Shown here piece by piece: positions 26,233-34,512 of a stretch of DNA of 64,000 nucleotides. Source of the stretch: Mycobacterium dioxanotrophicus (lineage in GTDB: Bacteria; Actinomycetota; Actinomycetes; Mycobacteriales; Mycobacteriaceae); NCBI RefSeq assembly GCF_002157835.1, contig NZ_CP020809.1, positions 124,001 through 188,000 of the forward strand, in the 5' to 3' direction. Below the pieces are notes generated by a model. The model saw only the letters and a list, made by a program, of their open reading frames with translations, made no database searches and was not told the origin of the DNA. Numbering within the stretch: the first letter of the stretch is position 1; the number at the start of each line of letters is the position of its first letter. A program made the translations under genes and the position numbers.

Positions 26233-27333
26233 TCACCCCGTTGCGGTGCTGGCCTCGGCGAGCTGCTCGGCGGCCGAGAGAATCCGGCTGACCGTGGTGT
26301 GGTGGACTTCGTGGCGGCGGCCGATGGTGCTCGGTGGTGTGCCCGCGGCGCTGTCGGCCAGAATCTTGGCAATCAGGTCAGGGTCTTTGTTCGTAATGCC
26401 TTCGCGCACCAGTGACTCAGCGACCGGTTGCCAACAATCCACAGCCGCACCGCACTCCGTGTTCGGCTCAGCTGCCGCAGGGCCCGGCGAGACGTTCCGG
26501 GGCGGCAGGTATTCCGCCGCTGGTACCGCGCTCAAATCGCGTTCCGGTCGCCGCGGTGCCTGTGTTGCGGCGTCAGCTGACAGCGGCGCGCTCGGCACCC
26601 GCGCAGCGCCGTTCACACTCGTGGTTTCGGCGACCGTATTCGTGCTGCACGCAGCGCTGTCGGGAGCGTCCTCCGTTAGACCCTCAGTGGGTATGGGCGC
26701 AGTGTCGACCGATGGCATCGGAAGCTGCGGCGGTACCGGTTGCGGCAGCTCCTGAGCCATCTCCAGTATGTGGGTCTGTGTGTGTTGGCGGTGAACCTTC
26801 ACGGCATTGGTCGCACTGCCCGGAGCCGTTGTTGCTTCGGCAATCTCGCATGAAGAGGTGTTGGCGCGCTTGGGTCTGGTCAGCGATAGCAGGCACAGCG
26901 TCGCGTGCGCGATCGCGACGTCGATCACCGCCGGCCAGATCCACGACATGGAATCGCGAATGCCCAACATCATTGCGAAGGAGCGTAACGCGTCGAACGA
27001 CAGCGCAAATGATCCCAGTGCTAGTGCTGCGGTGAGCGCGAGCGCTACCCAATACACCCAGCCGACAGATCGGGCTCGGACTAACCAGGTTGCCGAATGG
27101 GTAGCTGCCAGAAGGACTATTGGAGGTACCAGAGCTGCGAGCGCGGCCAGCCAGCGCGTTTCCGAAGGGGCGATGAGCAGCGCGTGCCCAACATTGCCGG
27201 CTAACGACATCGAGGCCGAGAGGATCAGCCACCCCATGAAGAAGGTGCCGGCCCGGCGGCGGTCGCCATCAGCGGGGGTGTTCTCAGCGACTCCCAGAGA
27301 CCGCCCTGGCGCGGGTTGCTCGTGCAGGCTCAT
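26233..27333 (-). CDS. DUF2637 membrane protein with C-terminal HTH
   Basis: A 366-residue protein from ATG 27,333. Four hydrophobic helices lie in residues ~30-170 (FFMGWLILSASMSLAGNVGH, LAALAALVPPIVLLAATHS, WVYWVALALTAALALGSFAL and WIWPAVIDVAIAHATLCLLS). A long Pro/Ala-rich cytosolic linker follows, and a final HTH (DPDLIAKILADSAAGTPPST, HEVHHTTVSRIL). DUF2637/SpdB-like proteins are associated with actinobacterial plasmid transfer or spread. A broken paralogue is at 7,322-8,294. It is intact, downstream of the repeat region. Confidence 0.75.
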   Translation of the reverse strand: MSLHEQPAPGRSLGVAENTPADGDRRRAGTFFMGWLILSASMSLAGNVGHALLIAPSETRWLAALAALVPPIVLLAATHSATWLVRARSVGWVYWVALALTAALALGSFALSFDALRSFAMMLGIRDSMSWIWPAVIDVAIAHATLCLLSLTRPKRANTSSCEIAEATTAPGSATNAVKVHRQHTQTHILEMAQELPQPVPPQLPMPSVDTAPIPTEGLTEDAPDSAACSTNTVAETTSVNGAARVPSAPLSADAATQAPRRPERDLSAVPAAEYLPPRNVSPGPAAAEPNTECGAAVDCWQPVAESLVREGITNKDPDLIAKILADSAAGTPPSTIGRRHEVHHTTVSRILSAAEQLAEASTATG

Positions 27334-27654
27334 GCACCCGAGCCTATGGTCGCCGCCGAGGCCCCTCGTGCACAATTTTCCCTGACTAACGGCACCTGCG
27401 AGTGGTCACACCGTTGCCATACGCGATGTCGCCGAGCCTGTCAGGCGTAATGTTGCACCCGCTGTTGCGCTAGCAGCTGCGCGCACTCGTGTAGCTGGCG
27501 TCAAGGGCGGCAGTAACGATCTCCGAGCGCTTCGCCTTTGGTCGTCACGGATCGGTGTCAGCTCCGGTTGAATCCTGAGCAGCCTGCTCCGGGGTGGTTC
27601 GACGAGGGTGCCGATCGCCGAAAGGTGGTTGTCACCGATGATGAGATCACCCTT
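27334..27654. other. 321-bp stretch without a supported gene
   Basis: Open plus-strand frames here run antisense into the next minus-strand gene and lack motifs. I see no repeats or terminator-like hairpins. Confidence 0.4.
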
Positions 27655-28033
27655 CTAATGTCCGGCCTCGGAGCGGTCGTCGACAGGGAATGGGCGGTCG
27701 TGGATCGTCAGCATCGGCTGCTCGAACCGCCGGTCGGCGGCGCTGCCGACGCTGGTGCGCGCGACGGTAATCCCGGCCCGTGCGCAACGGTGACCGACGA
27801 TGCGCGGCGCCATCCGGAGCACGCCGTCGGCGACCATCGCGGCAACGTCGGCGTCGGGGGGCAGATAGCGGGTGGCTGAGGCGATGACGGTCTCGTGGTC
27901 GCTCAGTTGCGCCTCGACGTTGCCCGGCCGGCGATATTTGGCACTCGCGGTAGTACTCGACGCACATCTCCATCATGCGGCTGGGCGCGACGTTCGAAAA
28001 CGAGGATCTCGGGTCGGCGGTGTCAGTATTCAC
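27655..28033 (-). pseudogene. hypothetical protein, one frameshift
   Basis: From GTG 28,033 the frame reads NTDTADPRSSFSNVAPSRMM, EMCVEYYREC. It continues one base over as AKYRRPGNVEAQLSDHETVI, ASATRYLPPDADVAAMVADG and ends HDRPFPVDDRSEAGH. The length of 379 nt is 3n+1, fitting one inserted base near 27,945. No domain is recognised. It lies 106 bp downstream of the Imm63-like gene on the same strand. Confidence 0.45.
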
Positions 28034-28139
28034 GGTCAGGGGTCCTCTCGTTGCGGCACGACTTTCGTTCCGCGAGTCAACCGTAGAAAATTGACCGTGC
28101 AGCCTTCGTCCGCCACGCGCCTCACCTGCGCCGATGACG

Positions 28140-29057
28140 CTAGCTCGCGCGGCGGGCGGGCTTGGAGCTGTGGAGGAGAGTCTCGATCGTGGCTTGGGTT
28201 TTCGAGCCCCACTGCGGGTCGAGGGCACTGACGAAGGCGGCCCACAGCGGCAGGGCCACGGTCGCCTTCAGTGTGTCGGCGCTGGCGCCGCTGGTGGCGG
28301 CGGGGGAGCGGTAGGCCGTGTTCCACGCGAGCGCGCGGGCCGCGTCGTCGATGATCCAGTACAGCAGCTCGTCGACGTCGGCGGTCTGGCGCGTGCGTGG
28401 CCGGCCAGTCAGGACATCCATAGACTGATAGCGGACAAGGCCGTCCTCGACGGTGTAGGCAGCCCCGGGGATATCGACTGCGGGGAATGCCTGGAACCGC
28501 GGGCGGGGGAGACTTCGCTTCACCCCGAGCCTCGCGATCGCGCTCAGCTGCGCCAATGCGCGGTCGATACGGGCTTCGATCGCCGCTTCGGAGCGTGCCT
28601 CGCCGGCCGTGTGGAGGTCGCCGAGGTCCGGCCACGAAGGTAGCGGTGACGTGGTGTGGCCCGAGAGGTGGTCCAGGAATGCGGTGGCGACCCAAACCAT
28701 CTTCTTTGCGTCGAGAACATCGGCCTGGCCGATGCTGGGGTCCAAGATGTAGGAGATGTCCACGGGAAGGTCGGTGGCGGGCGTGGCCAGGTCGGTCCCT
28801 GGGACGCGCGGATGCAGAGCCACGTAGTAGATCCACAGGAACGGCCCCTGCGCGTCCCGGCCGAACTGGGCCGCCGGATGGTCGGCGGCCTCCGCAGTCG
28901 CCGGCAAGCGGTGCTTGACCGGAGTCGCCAGTTGAGCGCACAGGTGGGTATCGCCGTCAGGGCCGGGCAGACCGGTGAGCACCGTGGCCGGCGCTGCGGT
29001 GGTGTTGAGCAGCGGCAAGGGACCGCACTCGACGTGGTGAAGAAGTACCTCGCTCAT
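28140..29057 (-). CDS. Imm63-like hypothetical protein
   Basis: A 305-residue protein. The C-terminal ~90 residues (DVDELLYWIIDDAARALAWN, then LPLWAAFVSALDPQWGSKTQ) resemble the immunity-protein-63 pattern (DELLYWI...LDPxW...R). The N-terminal 200 residues (GPFLWIYYVALHPRVPGTDL, DAKKMVWVATAFLDHLSGHT) are unassigned. ATG 29,057 lies 4 bases after the stop of the regulator remnant, so the two were one operon before the IS insertion. An immunity or polymorphic-toxin link is speculative. Confidence 0.5.
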   Translation of the reverse strand: MSEVLLHHVECGPLPLLNTTAAPATVLTGLPGPDGDTHLCAQLATPVKHRLPATAEAADHPAAQFGRDAQGPFLWIYYVALHPRVPGTDLATPATDLPVDISYILDPSIGQADVLDAKKMVWVATAFLDHLSGHTTSPLPSWPDLGDLHTAGEARSEAAIEARIDRALAQLSAIARLGVKRSLPRPRFQAFPAVDIPGAAYTVEDGLVRYQSMDVLTGRPRTRQTADVDELLYWIIDDAARALAWNTAYRSPAATSGASADTLKATVALPLWAAFVSALDPQWGSKTQATIETLLHSSKPARRAS

Positions 29058-29061
29058 GGGG

Positions 29062-29170
29062 CTAACCTTTCCGGCTTGCTTCGAGCCGTTCGAGGGGACT
29101 GCCGGGGAGTGATGCAGGGGTGGGGGTGTCCATGACGGCGCTTTCGATGGCGCTGGCGAGTCCCCGTTTC
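29062..29170 (-). pseudogene. 3' end of the XRE regulator cut off by the IS3 element
   Basis: The frame RGLASAIESAVMDTPTPASL, PGSPLERLEASRKG ends at 29,062. Deleting the IS and one copy of a 3-bp duplication (GAT/GAA, one mismatch) rejoins it in frame with the regulator fragment ending at 30,420. Confidence 0.55.
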
Positions 29171-29213
29171 TGAGTCCACCCGGTCTTGGAGTCGGGGTTT
29201 GGTTGATCCAGAT

Positions 29214-30047
29214 TCAGTTGATCTCGCAGGCCACCGGGGTGTGGGTGCACCTGCATGCCGCAGCGTACTCGGCCGGCGTTAGGTAACCCAGCGATGAGTG
29301 GCGGTGTCGGTGGTTATGCTCTTCCTTGAAGTCTCCGATGACCACGCGGGCCTCGAACAGGGTGTTCCAGTGATTGCGGTTGAGGCACTCCTTCCGAAGC
29401 CGGTTGTTAAATGATTCAATATGCCCGTTATTCCACGGCGTCCCTGGCGGAATATACGACGTACCTAACTTGCCGTCGCAAAACTGTTGCAGCGCTTGAG
29501 AAATGAACTCCGGACCGTTATCCATCCGCAGCACCTTCGGCGGCCCGCCGGCCACGGCGAACACCTTCTCCAGCTCATCGACGAGCTCCTTGCCGGTGAT
29601 CGAGCGTTCGACCATGTTCAGCAGCGACTCGCGGGTGTGCTCGTCGACCATCGAGGCGATCTTGATCGCCTTGCCGTCGACAGTGGAATCGAACTGGAAG
29701 TCGATCGCCCACACCACCTTCGGAGCATCGGCCTCGATCGGCGGGATCGACGACACCCCAGCCCGCTTACGCGGCGACCTGACTTTCACCTGCAGCCCCT
29801 CCTCGCGCCACAGACGGTGGATCTTCTTCTTGTTGACCTCACGGCGCTCGTCGTAGCGCAACGCCGCCCAGGCGCGGCGGAACCCGTGACATGGGTGTTT
29901 GGTGGCGTAGGAACGCAGCCAGGCCCGCGTCTCGGCGTCCGGATCGACGGGGGTCTGCGACAGTGGCAGGCGGCGGTGGGTGGAGCGGGCCAGCCCAACT
30001 GCGGTGCACGCCAACCGTTCCGACATGCCCAACGTGGTGGTGAGCAT
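29214..30047 (-). CDS. IS3-family transposase OrfB
   Basis: A 277-residue DDE integrase. An HTH_21 region (AWLRSYATKHPCHGFRRAW, NKKKIHRLWREEGLQV) precedes the rve core: VVWAIDFQFDSTVDGKAIKI (Asp), VLRMDNGPEFISQAL (Asp) and NGHIESFNNRLRKECLN (Glu). The reading frame is unbroken. Expression is normally by frameshifting from orfA. Confidence 0.88.
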   Translation of the reverse strand: MLTTTLGMSERLACTAVGLARSTHRRLPLSQTPVDPDAETRAWLRSYATKHPCHGFRRAWAALRYDERREVNKKKIHRLWREEGLQVKVRSPRKRAGVSSIPPIEADAPKVVWAIDFQFDSTVDGKAIKIASMVDEHTRESLLNMVERSITGKELVDELEKVFAVAGGPPKVLRMDNGPEFISQALQQFCDGKLGTSYIPPGTPWNNGHIESFNNRLRKECLNRNHWNTLFEARVVIGDFKEEHNHRHRHSSLGYLTPAEYAAACRCTHTPVACEIN

Positions 30048-30076
30048 GACGACGGCGCGGCGCTTGGCAGCTGGGC

Positions 30077-30358
30077 CTAGAATTTTCCCTTGGCGACCTC
30101 CCGCAAGGCGTCTTTGACCAGCTCAGCCTCGGCCAGCAGCCGCTTGAGCCGAGCGTTCTGCTCGCGCAGCTCCTTGAGTTCCTTGGCGGCATCGGTGTCC
30201 ATCCCGCCATAGGCGCGGCGCCAGTTGTACAGCGTCGCCGCCGACACCTCCAGCTCAGCGGCGATCTCCTCACCGGTCTTACCCGCCGCAGCCAACTCGT
30301 CCGCGCGACGCAGCTTGCGCACAATGTCCTCCGCGGAATGCCGCTTCCGACCAGCCAT
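30077..30358 (-). CDS. IS3-family transposase OrfA
   Basis: A 93-residue protein with an HTH (SAEDIVRKLRRADELAAAGK, EEIAAELEVSAATLYNWRRA) and a leucine-zipper-like helix (KELKELREQNARLKRLLAEA). It binds the IS ends and regulates transposition. Complete. Confidence 0.88.
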   Translation of the reverse strand: MAGRKRHSAEDIVRKLRRADELAAAGKTGEEIAAELEVSAATLYNWRRAYGGMDTDAAKELKELREQNARLKRLLAEAELVKDALREVAKGKF

Positions 30359-30419
30359 ACGTTCATCGTCCCTTCACGCCCGACATCGGGCTACAGGACT
30401 CTAAAACTGCATGGACCCA

Positions 30420-31546
30420 ATCAGTGGGAACACGCCAGCGCCTTCGATGGCGCTGCGTGGGTACGCCGGAGGTGCGTGTTTGTCGAAGTCCTCGGGATCC
30501 CAGGTCTCAGGGGCGGGGGTGATAGTGATCGTGAGCGGCACCGCCAGCTCCAGGGCCGCGAGCTTCGCTTCGACAGCCTCGGTGAGTCGGGCCGCGTAGT
30601 CGGCGTATTCGCGCCTTCGCTGGTCATCGAGCGCGTCGACCAGCGCCGCGATCGACTGCATGGCCTGCTCATAGGCGATCTCCCCGGGGGTCGGATCGCG
30701 ATAGGCTTCGGCCTCCGCTGAGAGTTCGGTCAGCAGGGCGACGTCGTCAGCGTCGCCGGTCCAGTCGTCGGGGGTGATGACCAGGTAGCCGTTGTCGTCC
30801 ACGTTCACCCAGTTCACGGCCGCGATGCGGGGGTCGTCGGGGGAGAAGGGGCCTGGCGGCACGTCGGTGGGCTCAGGAACGGCGTCGGCGCGGCCGTCGA
30901 GTTCGACCTGTGCGTCGGCATAGGCGTCGTCGCTGCGGTCGTCGACCTGGGCGAGGATGCTTTCCACCCAGAGGTCAACCACTACCGGCTCGGTGCGATG
31001 GCGCAACAAGTCCTTGTCGTCGAAAACCGTGGCTTCTATTGTGCGCCGCACCATTTCGGCCTCCCACGAGCCCGGCCGGCCTTCTAGCGCCTCCTCGATG
31101 CTTCCAACGTTGGCGGCAGCGCCCGCCAGGGCCAGGGTCACGAAGGCAGCCCAGTCGATTCGCAGCGCAGCGCGTGGATCGGGGTCCACTTCCCACTGGC
31201 CTGAGCTCGTCTGGCGCATAGGCTGATTGGTTAGTCGGGTTGCTTCGGTAAGCACGTTGATCGCGTCGTGGAGTACTTCATCGTGAGGCCTGGGAGTGGA
31301 AGCCTGGTCGTCGGTGAGGTATCCGGTATCAAACAGGGCCGCGGAGATGACTTCGCGATAGGGCTTGCCGATCACGCGCGCGACGGCCGCAAGATTCTCG
31401 CGGTCCGGTAGGCGGCTCACACCATTGACCCGCCATTTACGCAGATTCTCCCGGGACATGCCGATCCGGCGGGCCACCTCAGATTCGCTGACCCCGTGAG
31501 CGGCCCGGTACTTGTCGATCAGATCGACGATGCGGGGGATTGCCAT
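30420..31546 (-). pseudogene. XRE-type plasmid regulator, C-terminus cut by IS3
   Basis: From ATG 31,546 the first 75 residues form an HTH (IPRIVDLIDKYRAAHGVSES, EVARRIGMSRENLRKWRVNG). The remainder is acidic and Ala-rich (IDWAAFVTLALAGAAANVGS, then LEGRPGSWEAEMVRRTIEAT) with no known domain. At the IS junction the frame runs FPLIGSMQF and stops inside the element, replacing the native ~36-residue tail (29,062-29,170). About 376 native residues remain, so the protein may still fold and bind DNA. Confidence 0.65.
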
Positions 31547-31553
31547 ACCGCCA

Positions 31554-31582
31554 AGTATTCTGAGACGATTCGTGTACGTCAA
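31554..31582 (-). promoter_or_regulatory. promoter of the XRE regulator, probably leaderless
   Basis: On the minus strand TTGACG (31,582-31,577) is 17 bp from AATACT (31,559-31,554). Transcription should start about at the ATG at 31,546, giving a leaderless mRNA as is common in mycobacteria. Confidence 0.6.
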
Positions 31583-31793
31583 GTGTCAGTTCGCACACCT
31601 GCCAACTGTTAGTGGTAACCCGCCATATTCGATCTGGTCGTATTCCTCCGGAGTGGAACGCGAATCTGAAGGGGCACGCTGGCGCGCGTCGCGTCCTTGA
31701 CCACCTTCACGACTGCAGCGCTAGGCGGGCGCATGGTGTAGGCGACGGCAGGCCTCAGTAGTTTGCTGACGTTTGGTAGTTGTGTCGCCGTAG

Positions 31794-32240
31794 TCAGTCT
31801 AGTTCTCCTACATCCGAGTCCTGCGATCTCATCGCGGCAATACCGGCGAGCCCAAACAGAACGCCAGCGACAAATTCGAAGATGGCGGTCACCGATGAGA
31901 ACCAAGTGACATGCGCCGAGGGCGCTGCGTTGATGAAGCTGTCGCTAAAGAAGCCCCAGGAGGGTAGGAGGTGGGCGACTGTAAATCCGAAGGCGCTGAC
32001 AAAGCCGATGGTGACGGCCGCGTGAGGCGCCCACCGATTCCCAAGGAACACCAGTGCGACGACGGCCGCCGCCAGCACCATTTACACCATGCCCGCCACC
32101 ATCACCGCCGGTGGCAAGATGTCCATGCCGGGTCGTAGGTGGTCAGTGGCGTGCAAGGTGACCGCGGCTGCGAATAGCATTGCAGCCCAGCGGAATACCC
32201 GGTTTCAGCCGGCGGACTGCTTAGCAGAGTGTTCAGTCAT
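31794..32240 (-). pseudogene. small membrane protein with two nonsense codons
   Basis: One continuous frame from ATG 32,240 (MTEHSAKQSAG) has stops at codon 12 (TGA) and codon 53 (TAA). Between and after them it encodes membrane helices: RVFRWAAMLFAAAVTLHATD, LPPAVMVAGMV, MVLAAAVVALVFLGN, VTIGFVSAFGFTVAHLLPSW and EFVAGVLFGLAGIAAM. The frame is never shifted, so the gene was inactivated by substitutions (Trp to TGA and Gln to TAA are the simplest). No family is assigned. Confidence 0.6.
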
Positions 32241-32479
32241 CGATTCACCCAGGTGTGGCTTCTCACACGTTGTGTCCAATCGCGTTCCCGGGAGCTGCGC
32301 CGACAGCGGCATTCTCACGCGATGTCCATACCGCGAAGTCTCACTTTTATGTCCACCGCTTCAGACGCGCCGATGCGCGCCACGCGTTCCATGCTCACCC
32401 TGGGCGGCCCAGGCTTCATTTAGCCCCGTGACGCCGGATTGACAGCCGGATACGCCGAAGGCTGCGTTCGCCGAGTTGT

Positions 32480-32896
32480 TTAGCCCCATGGGTTCACCAG
32501 TTCCACACCGGTTCCTTCGAAGTGGCGGACGTTGCGGGTAGCCACGGTCGCGTGCCGCGACGCGACAATGCCAGCGATCTGCACATCACGGATCTCCACG
32601 ACACGCCCTTGCCGCTGGCGGGCCGCAGCGATAGTGCCAGCTGCCTGCGCTGCCGACTGATCGAAAGCCTGCACGCGTCCCTCGAGGTCGTAGGCCAACA
32701 GATCGGAGAACATTTCATCGAGCTGACTGCGACGCCGGCCTTGAGCCAGCAGGTCGATGCCCGTGCGAATCTCGAACACTGTGATCGAGGTCGTCCACAT
32801 TGACTCCGCTGGTTGCTGGTCCAACCACTGCACCACAGCTGGATCCGGCACCGTCTTCATTAACGCCGACAGCACGTTGGTGTCCAGCACGATCAC
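32480..32896 (-). CDS. VapC/FitB-type PIN-domain toxin
   Basis: A 138-residue protein. MIVLDTNVLSALMK (first acidic residue), TTSITVFEIRTGID (Glu), IRDVQIAGIVASRHATVATR (Asp) and NVRHFEGTGVELVNPW form a PIN nuclease site. It overlaps the antitoxin stop by four bases. Such toxins cleave tRNA or mRNA when the antitoxin decays. Complete. Confidence 0.9.
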   Translation of the reverse strand: MIVLDTNVLSALMKTVPDPAVVQWLDQQPAESMWTTSITVFEIRTGIDLLAQGRRRSQLDEMFSDLLAYDLEGRVQAFDQSAAQAAGTIAAARQRQGRVVEIRDVQIAGIVASRHATVATRNVRHFEGTGVELVNPWG

Positions 32897-33141
32897 GCGT
32901 CGAACTCCGCGGGCTGAACAGCCTGCCCCCGCAACTCCGGGATCTCCTCATCAAGTCCAGCTCCGGCGAACCGCGAGGCGATGCGCGAACCCAGCCGACC
33001 AAGAGGCTCGTCGACGCTACGCACCGCATTGCGCAGGATCTCGCGCACCTCCTCTTCGGTGCTGCGCCCATGTTGACGCGCCAATCGCTGCAGCTTGGTC
33101 TTGGTGTCGTCGTCGAGCTGACGGATGAGAATCTGCGCCAT
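32893..33141 (-). CDS. VapB/FitA-type antitoxin
   Basis: An 82-residue protein with an N-terminal ribbon-helix-helix (AQILIRQLDDDTKTKLQRLA, HGRSTEEEVREILRNAV), the FitA type. The C-terminal tail (RGQAVQPAEFDA) would wrap the toxin. It forms the autoregulated first gene of the toxin-antitoxin pair. The TATCATGATA palindrome lies 12 bp upstream. Confidence 0.88.
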   Translation of the reverse strand: MAQILIRQLDDDTKTKLQRLARQHGRSTEEEVREILRNAVRSVDEPLGRLGSRIASRFAGAGLDEEIPELRGQAVQPAEFDA

Positions 33142-33152
33142 GCAAACAATGC

Positions 33153-33162
33153 TATCATGATA
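33153..33162 (-). promoter_or_regulatory. operator-like palindrome of the toxin-antitoxin pair
   Basis: TATCATGATA, with the longer GCTATCATGATATC context, lies just upstream of the antitoxin ATG (33,141), where autorepression is expected. Confidence 0.55.
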
Positions 33163-33169
33163 TCGTCCA

Positions 33170-33325
33170 TTTCACCTGAGATGTCGCGAACGGCGCGAAG
33201 AACACCGGATCATCGAGCAGCTCATCAACTCGACCCAATTCCACCGGCAACGCCAACAACTCCAGCGGCAGGATCGCATCCCCCAGCGTCGGCTGATCAT
33301 TTGCAGTACGAAACACAATGTCCTC
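33170..33325 (-). pseudogene. N-terminal fragment of an IS5-type transposase
   Basis: The minus-strand frame ANDQPTLGDAILPLELLALP, VELGRVDELLDDPVFFAPF matches the start of IS5/IS1182-type transposases and then runs to a stop near the toxin-antitoxin promoter. No catalytic residues remain. A strong hairpin at 33,318-33,355 (ATGTCCT...AGGACAT arms) overlaps its start. Confidence 0.55.
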
Positions 33326-33482
33326 GAATCCTTCTCGGCAAGGATTTCAAGGACATTATCCCAGCTCAAAGCTCATCCGAGCCCGAAAGCACGCCCGACT
33401 TTTTCAGGTCGAAGTAGCTGATAGGCCATGAGTAGTCACTGGGCGGATCCTCGTAGGAGGTCCGGTTCGGAGGAGGCTGCTC

Positions 33483-34365
33483 ATGTCGGTGTTAGAGGTC
33501 GCGCTTGATCCGTCCACGGTGATCGTCGCTGTGGATCCTGGTAAGGCGTTCAATCGGGTGTGGATCAGTAACGGGTCCGGTCTGCTCGCTGATCCGATGT
33601 CGTTATCGGTCTCGCGAGAAGGCATTGCGCAGCTTGAGCTGGCGCTGAACAAGCACGGTCCAGATGACCCCGTGATCGCGATCGAGGCGACCGGCAGTCT
33701 GCATCGGCCGTGGGTCGCTGAACTGGAACGGCGCCATCCTGGTTCAGTGCGGCTCTTCGCGCCGTCGGAGACGAAGTCTGCTCGCACACAACTGGGCTCG
33801 GGCAGGTTCAAGACCGATGATCGCGACTGCGCGGCGTTGACGTACATGGCCCGCCAGGGCGGCGGTCGACGCTATGGCCAGGAGTCACCGGTGGAGGGGT
33901 TACGTGCCGCGGTGCGACATCGTCGGGGTTTGGTAGCTGACCGCAAGGTCGCTCAGCAGCGACTGCACGATCAGCTAAATGTCCTATGCCCTGGATTGTC
34001 AGCGCCGGCGGGCCATGGGCGATCCCTACCGGTGGAAACGCCGACGGGTCTGGCGGTACTCGCCTGTGCCGCTGCGTTTGCAGGACGGCCACCGCAATTG
34101 CGGTCACTAATGTGCCGGGCGCCGGGACGGCTCACGACCAGCACCGCTCAGTACTGGCTGCAGCGGTGGCGCGGATGTCTGCCTCCGCCGGATGATGCTG
34201 ATCAACGTGCCCACAGGCTGGCTCGTGATCTGGACCGATACCGCCGACTCCGGACAGACATCGATGCCCTCGAGGTTGAAGTCGTGGCGTTACTCGCCGA
34301 GACCGACGGCCAGATCCTGACCACCCTTCCCGGCGTCGCCTCCGTTCGTGCCGCGGCTTTCGCCG
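33483..34365 (+). pseudogene. IS110-family transposase, 5' part
   Basis: The N-terminal RuvC-like DEDD domain is visible: IVAVDPGKAFNRVWISNGSG (Asp), VIAIEATGSLHRPWVAELER (Glu) and RFKTDDRDCAALTYMARQGG (Asp pair). The IS21-family element enters after the codons for ALAFA at TTLPGVASVRAAAFA. The distal part resumes at 37,043. A GGAGGAGG run precedes ATG 33,483. The 5' flank 33,360-33,482 is where IS110-group elements can encode a bridge RNA. Confidence 0.85.
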
Positions 34366-34512
34366 TGATGGCGCTAAGTGAAAGTGCTCAGTCTCGCTAA
34401 TTGAAAGTGCCCAGTTGGCAGCGGTGGTTCGGCGTGTCGTCGGACTGCTTGTCGGGGTTCTGCTCATCGTCAGCGGAGTTGTGTTTCCGCTGATGAATGG
34501 GAGGGCCGTCGT

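Larger units (their letters stand above)
29171..30419 (-). mobile_element. IS3-family element A
   Basis: A 1,249-bp element with imperfect terminal repeats (TGAGTCCACCCGGTCTTGGA at the left, TGGGTCCATGCAGTTTTAGA read inward at the right). It contains complete orfA and orfB. Flanking 3-bp sequences differ by one base. It splits an XRE-type regulator gene. Related in layout, not identical, to the element at 50,292. Confidence 0.8.
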
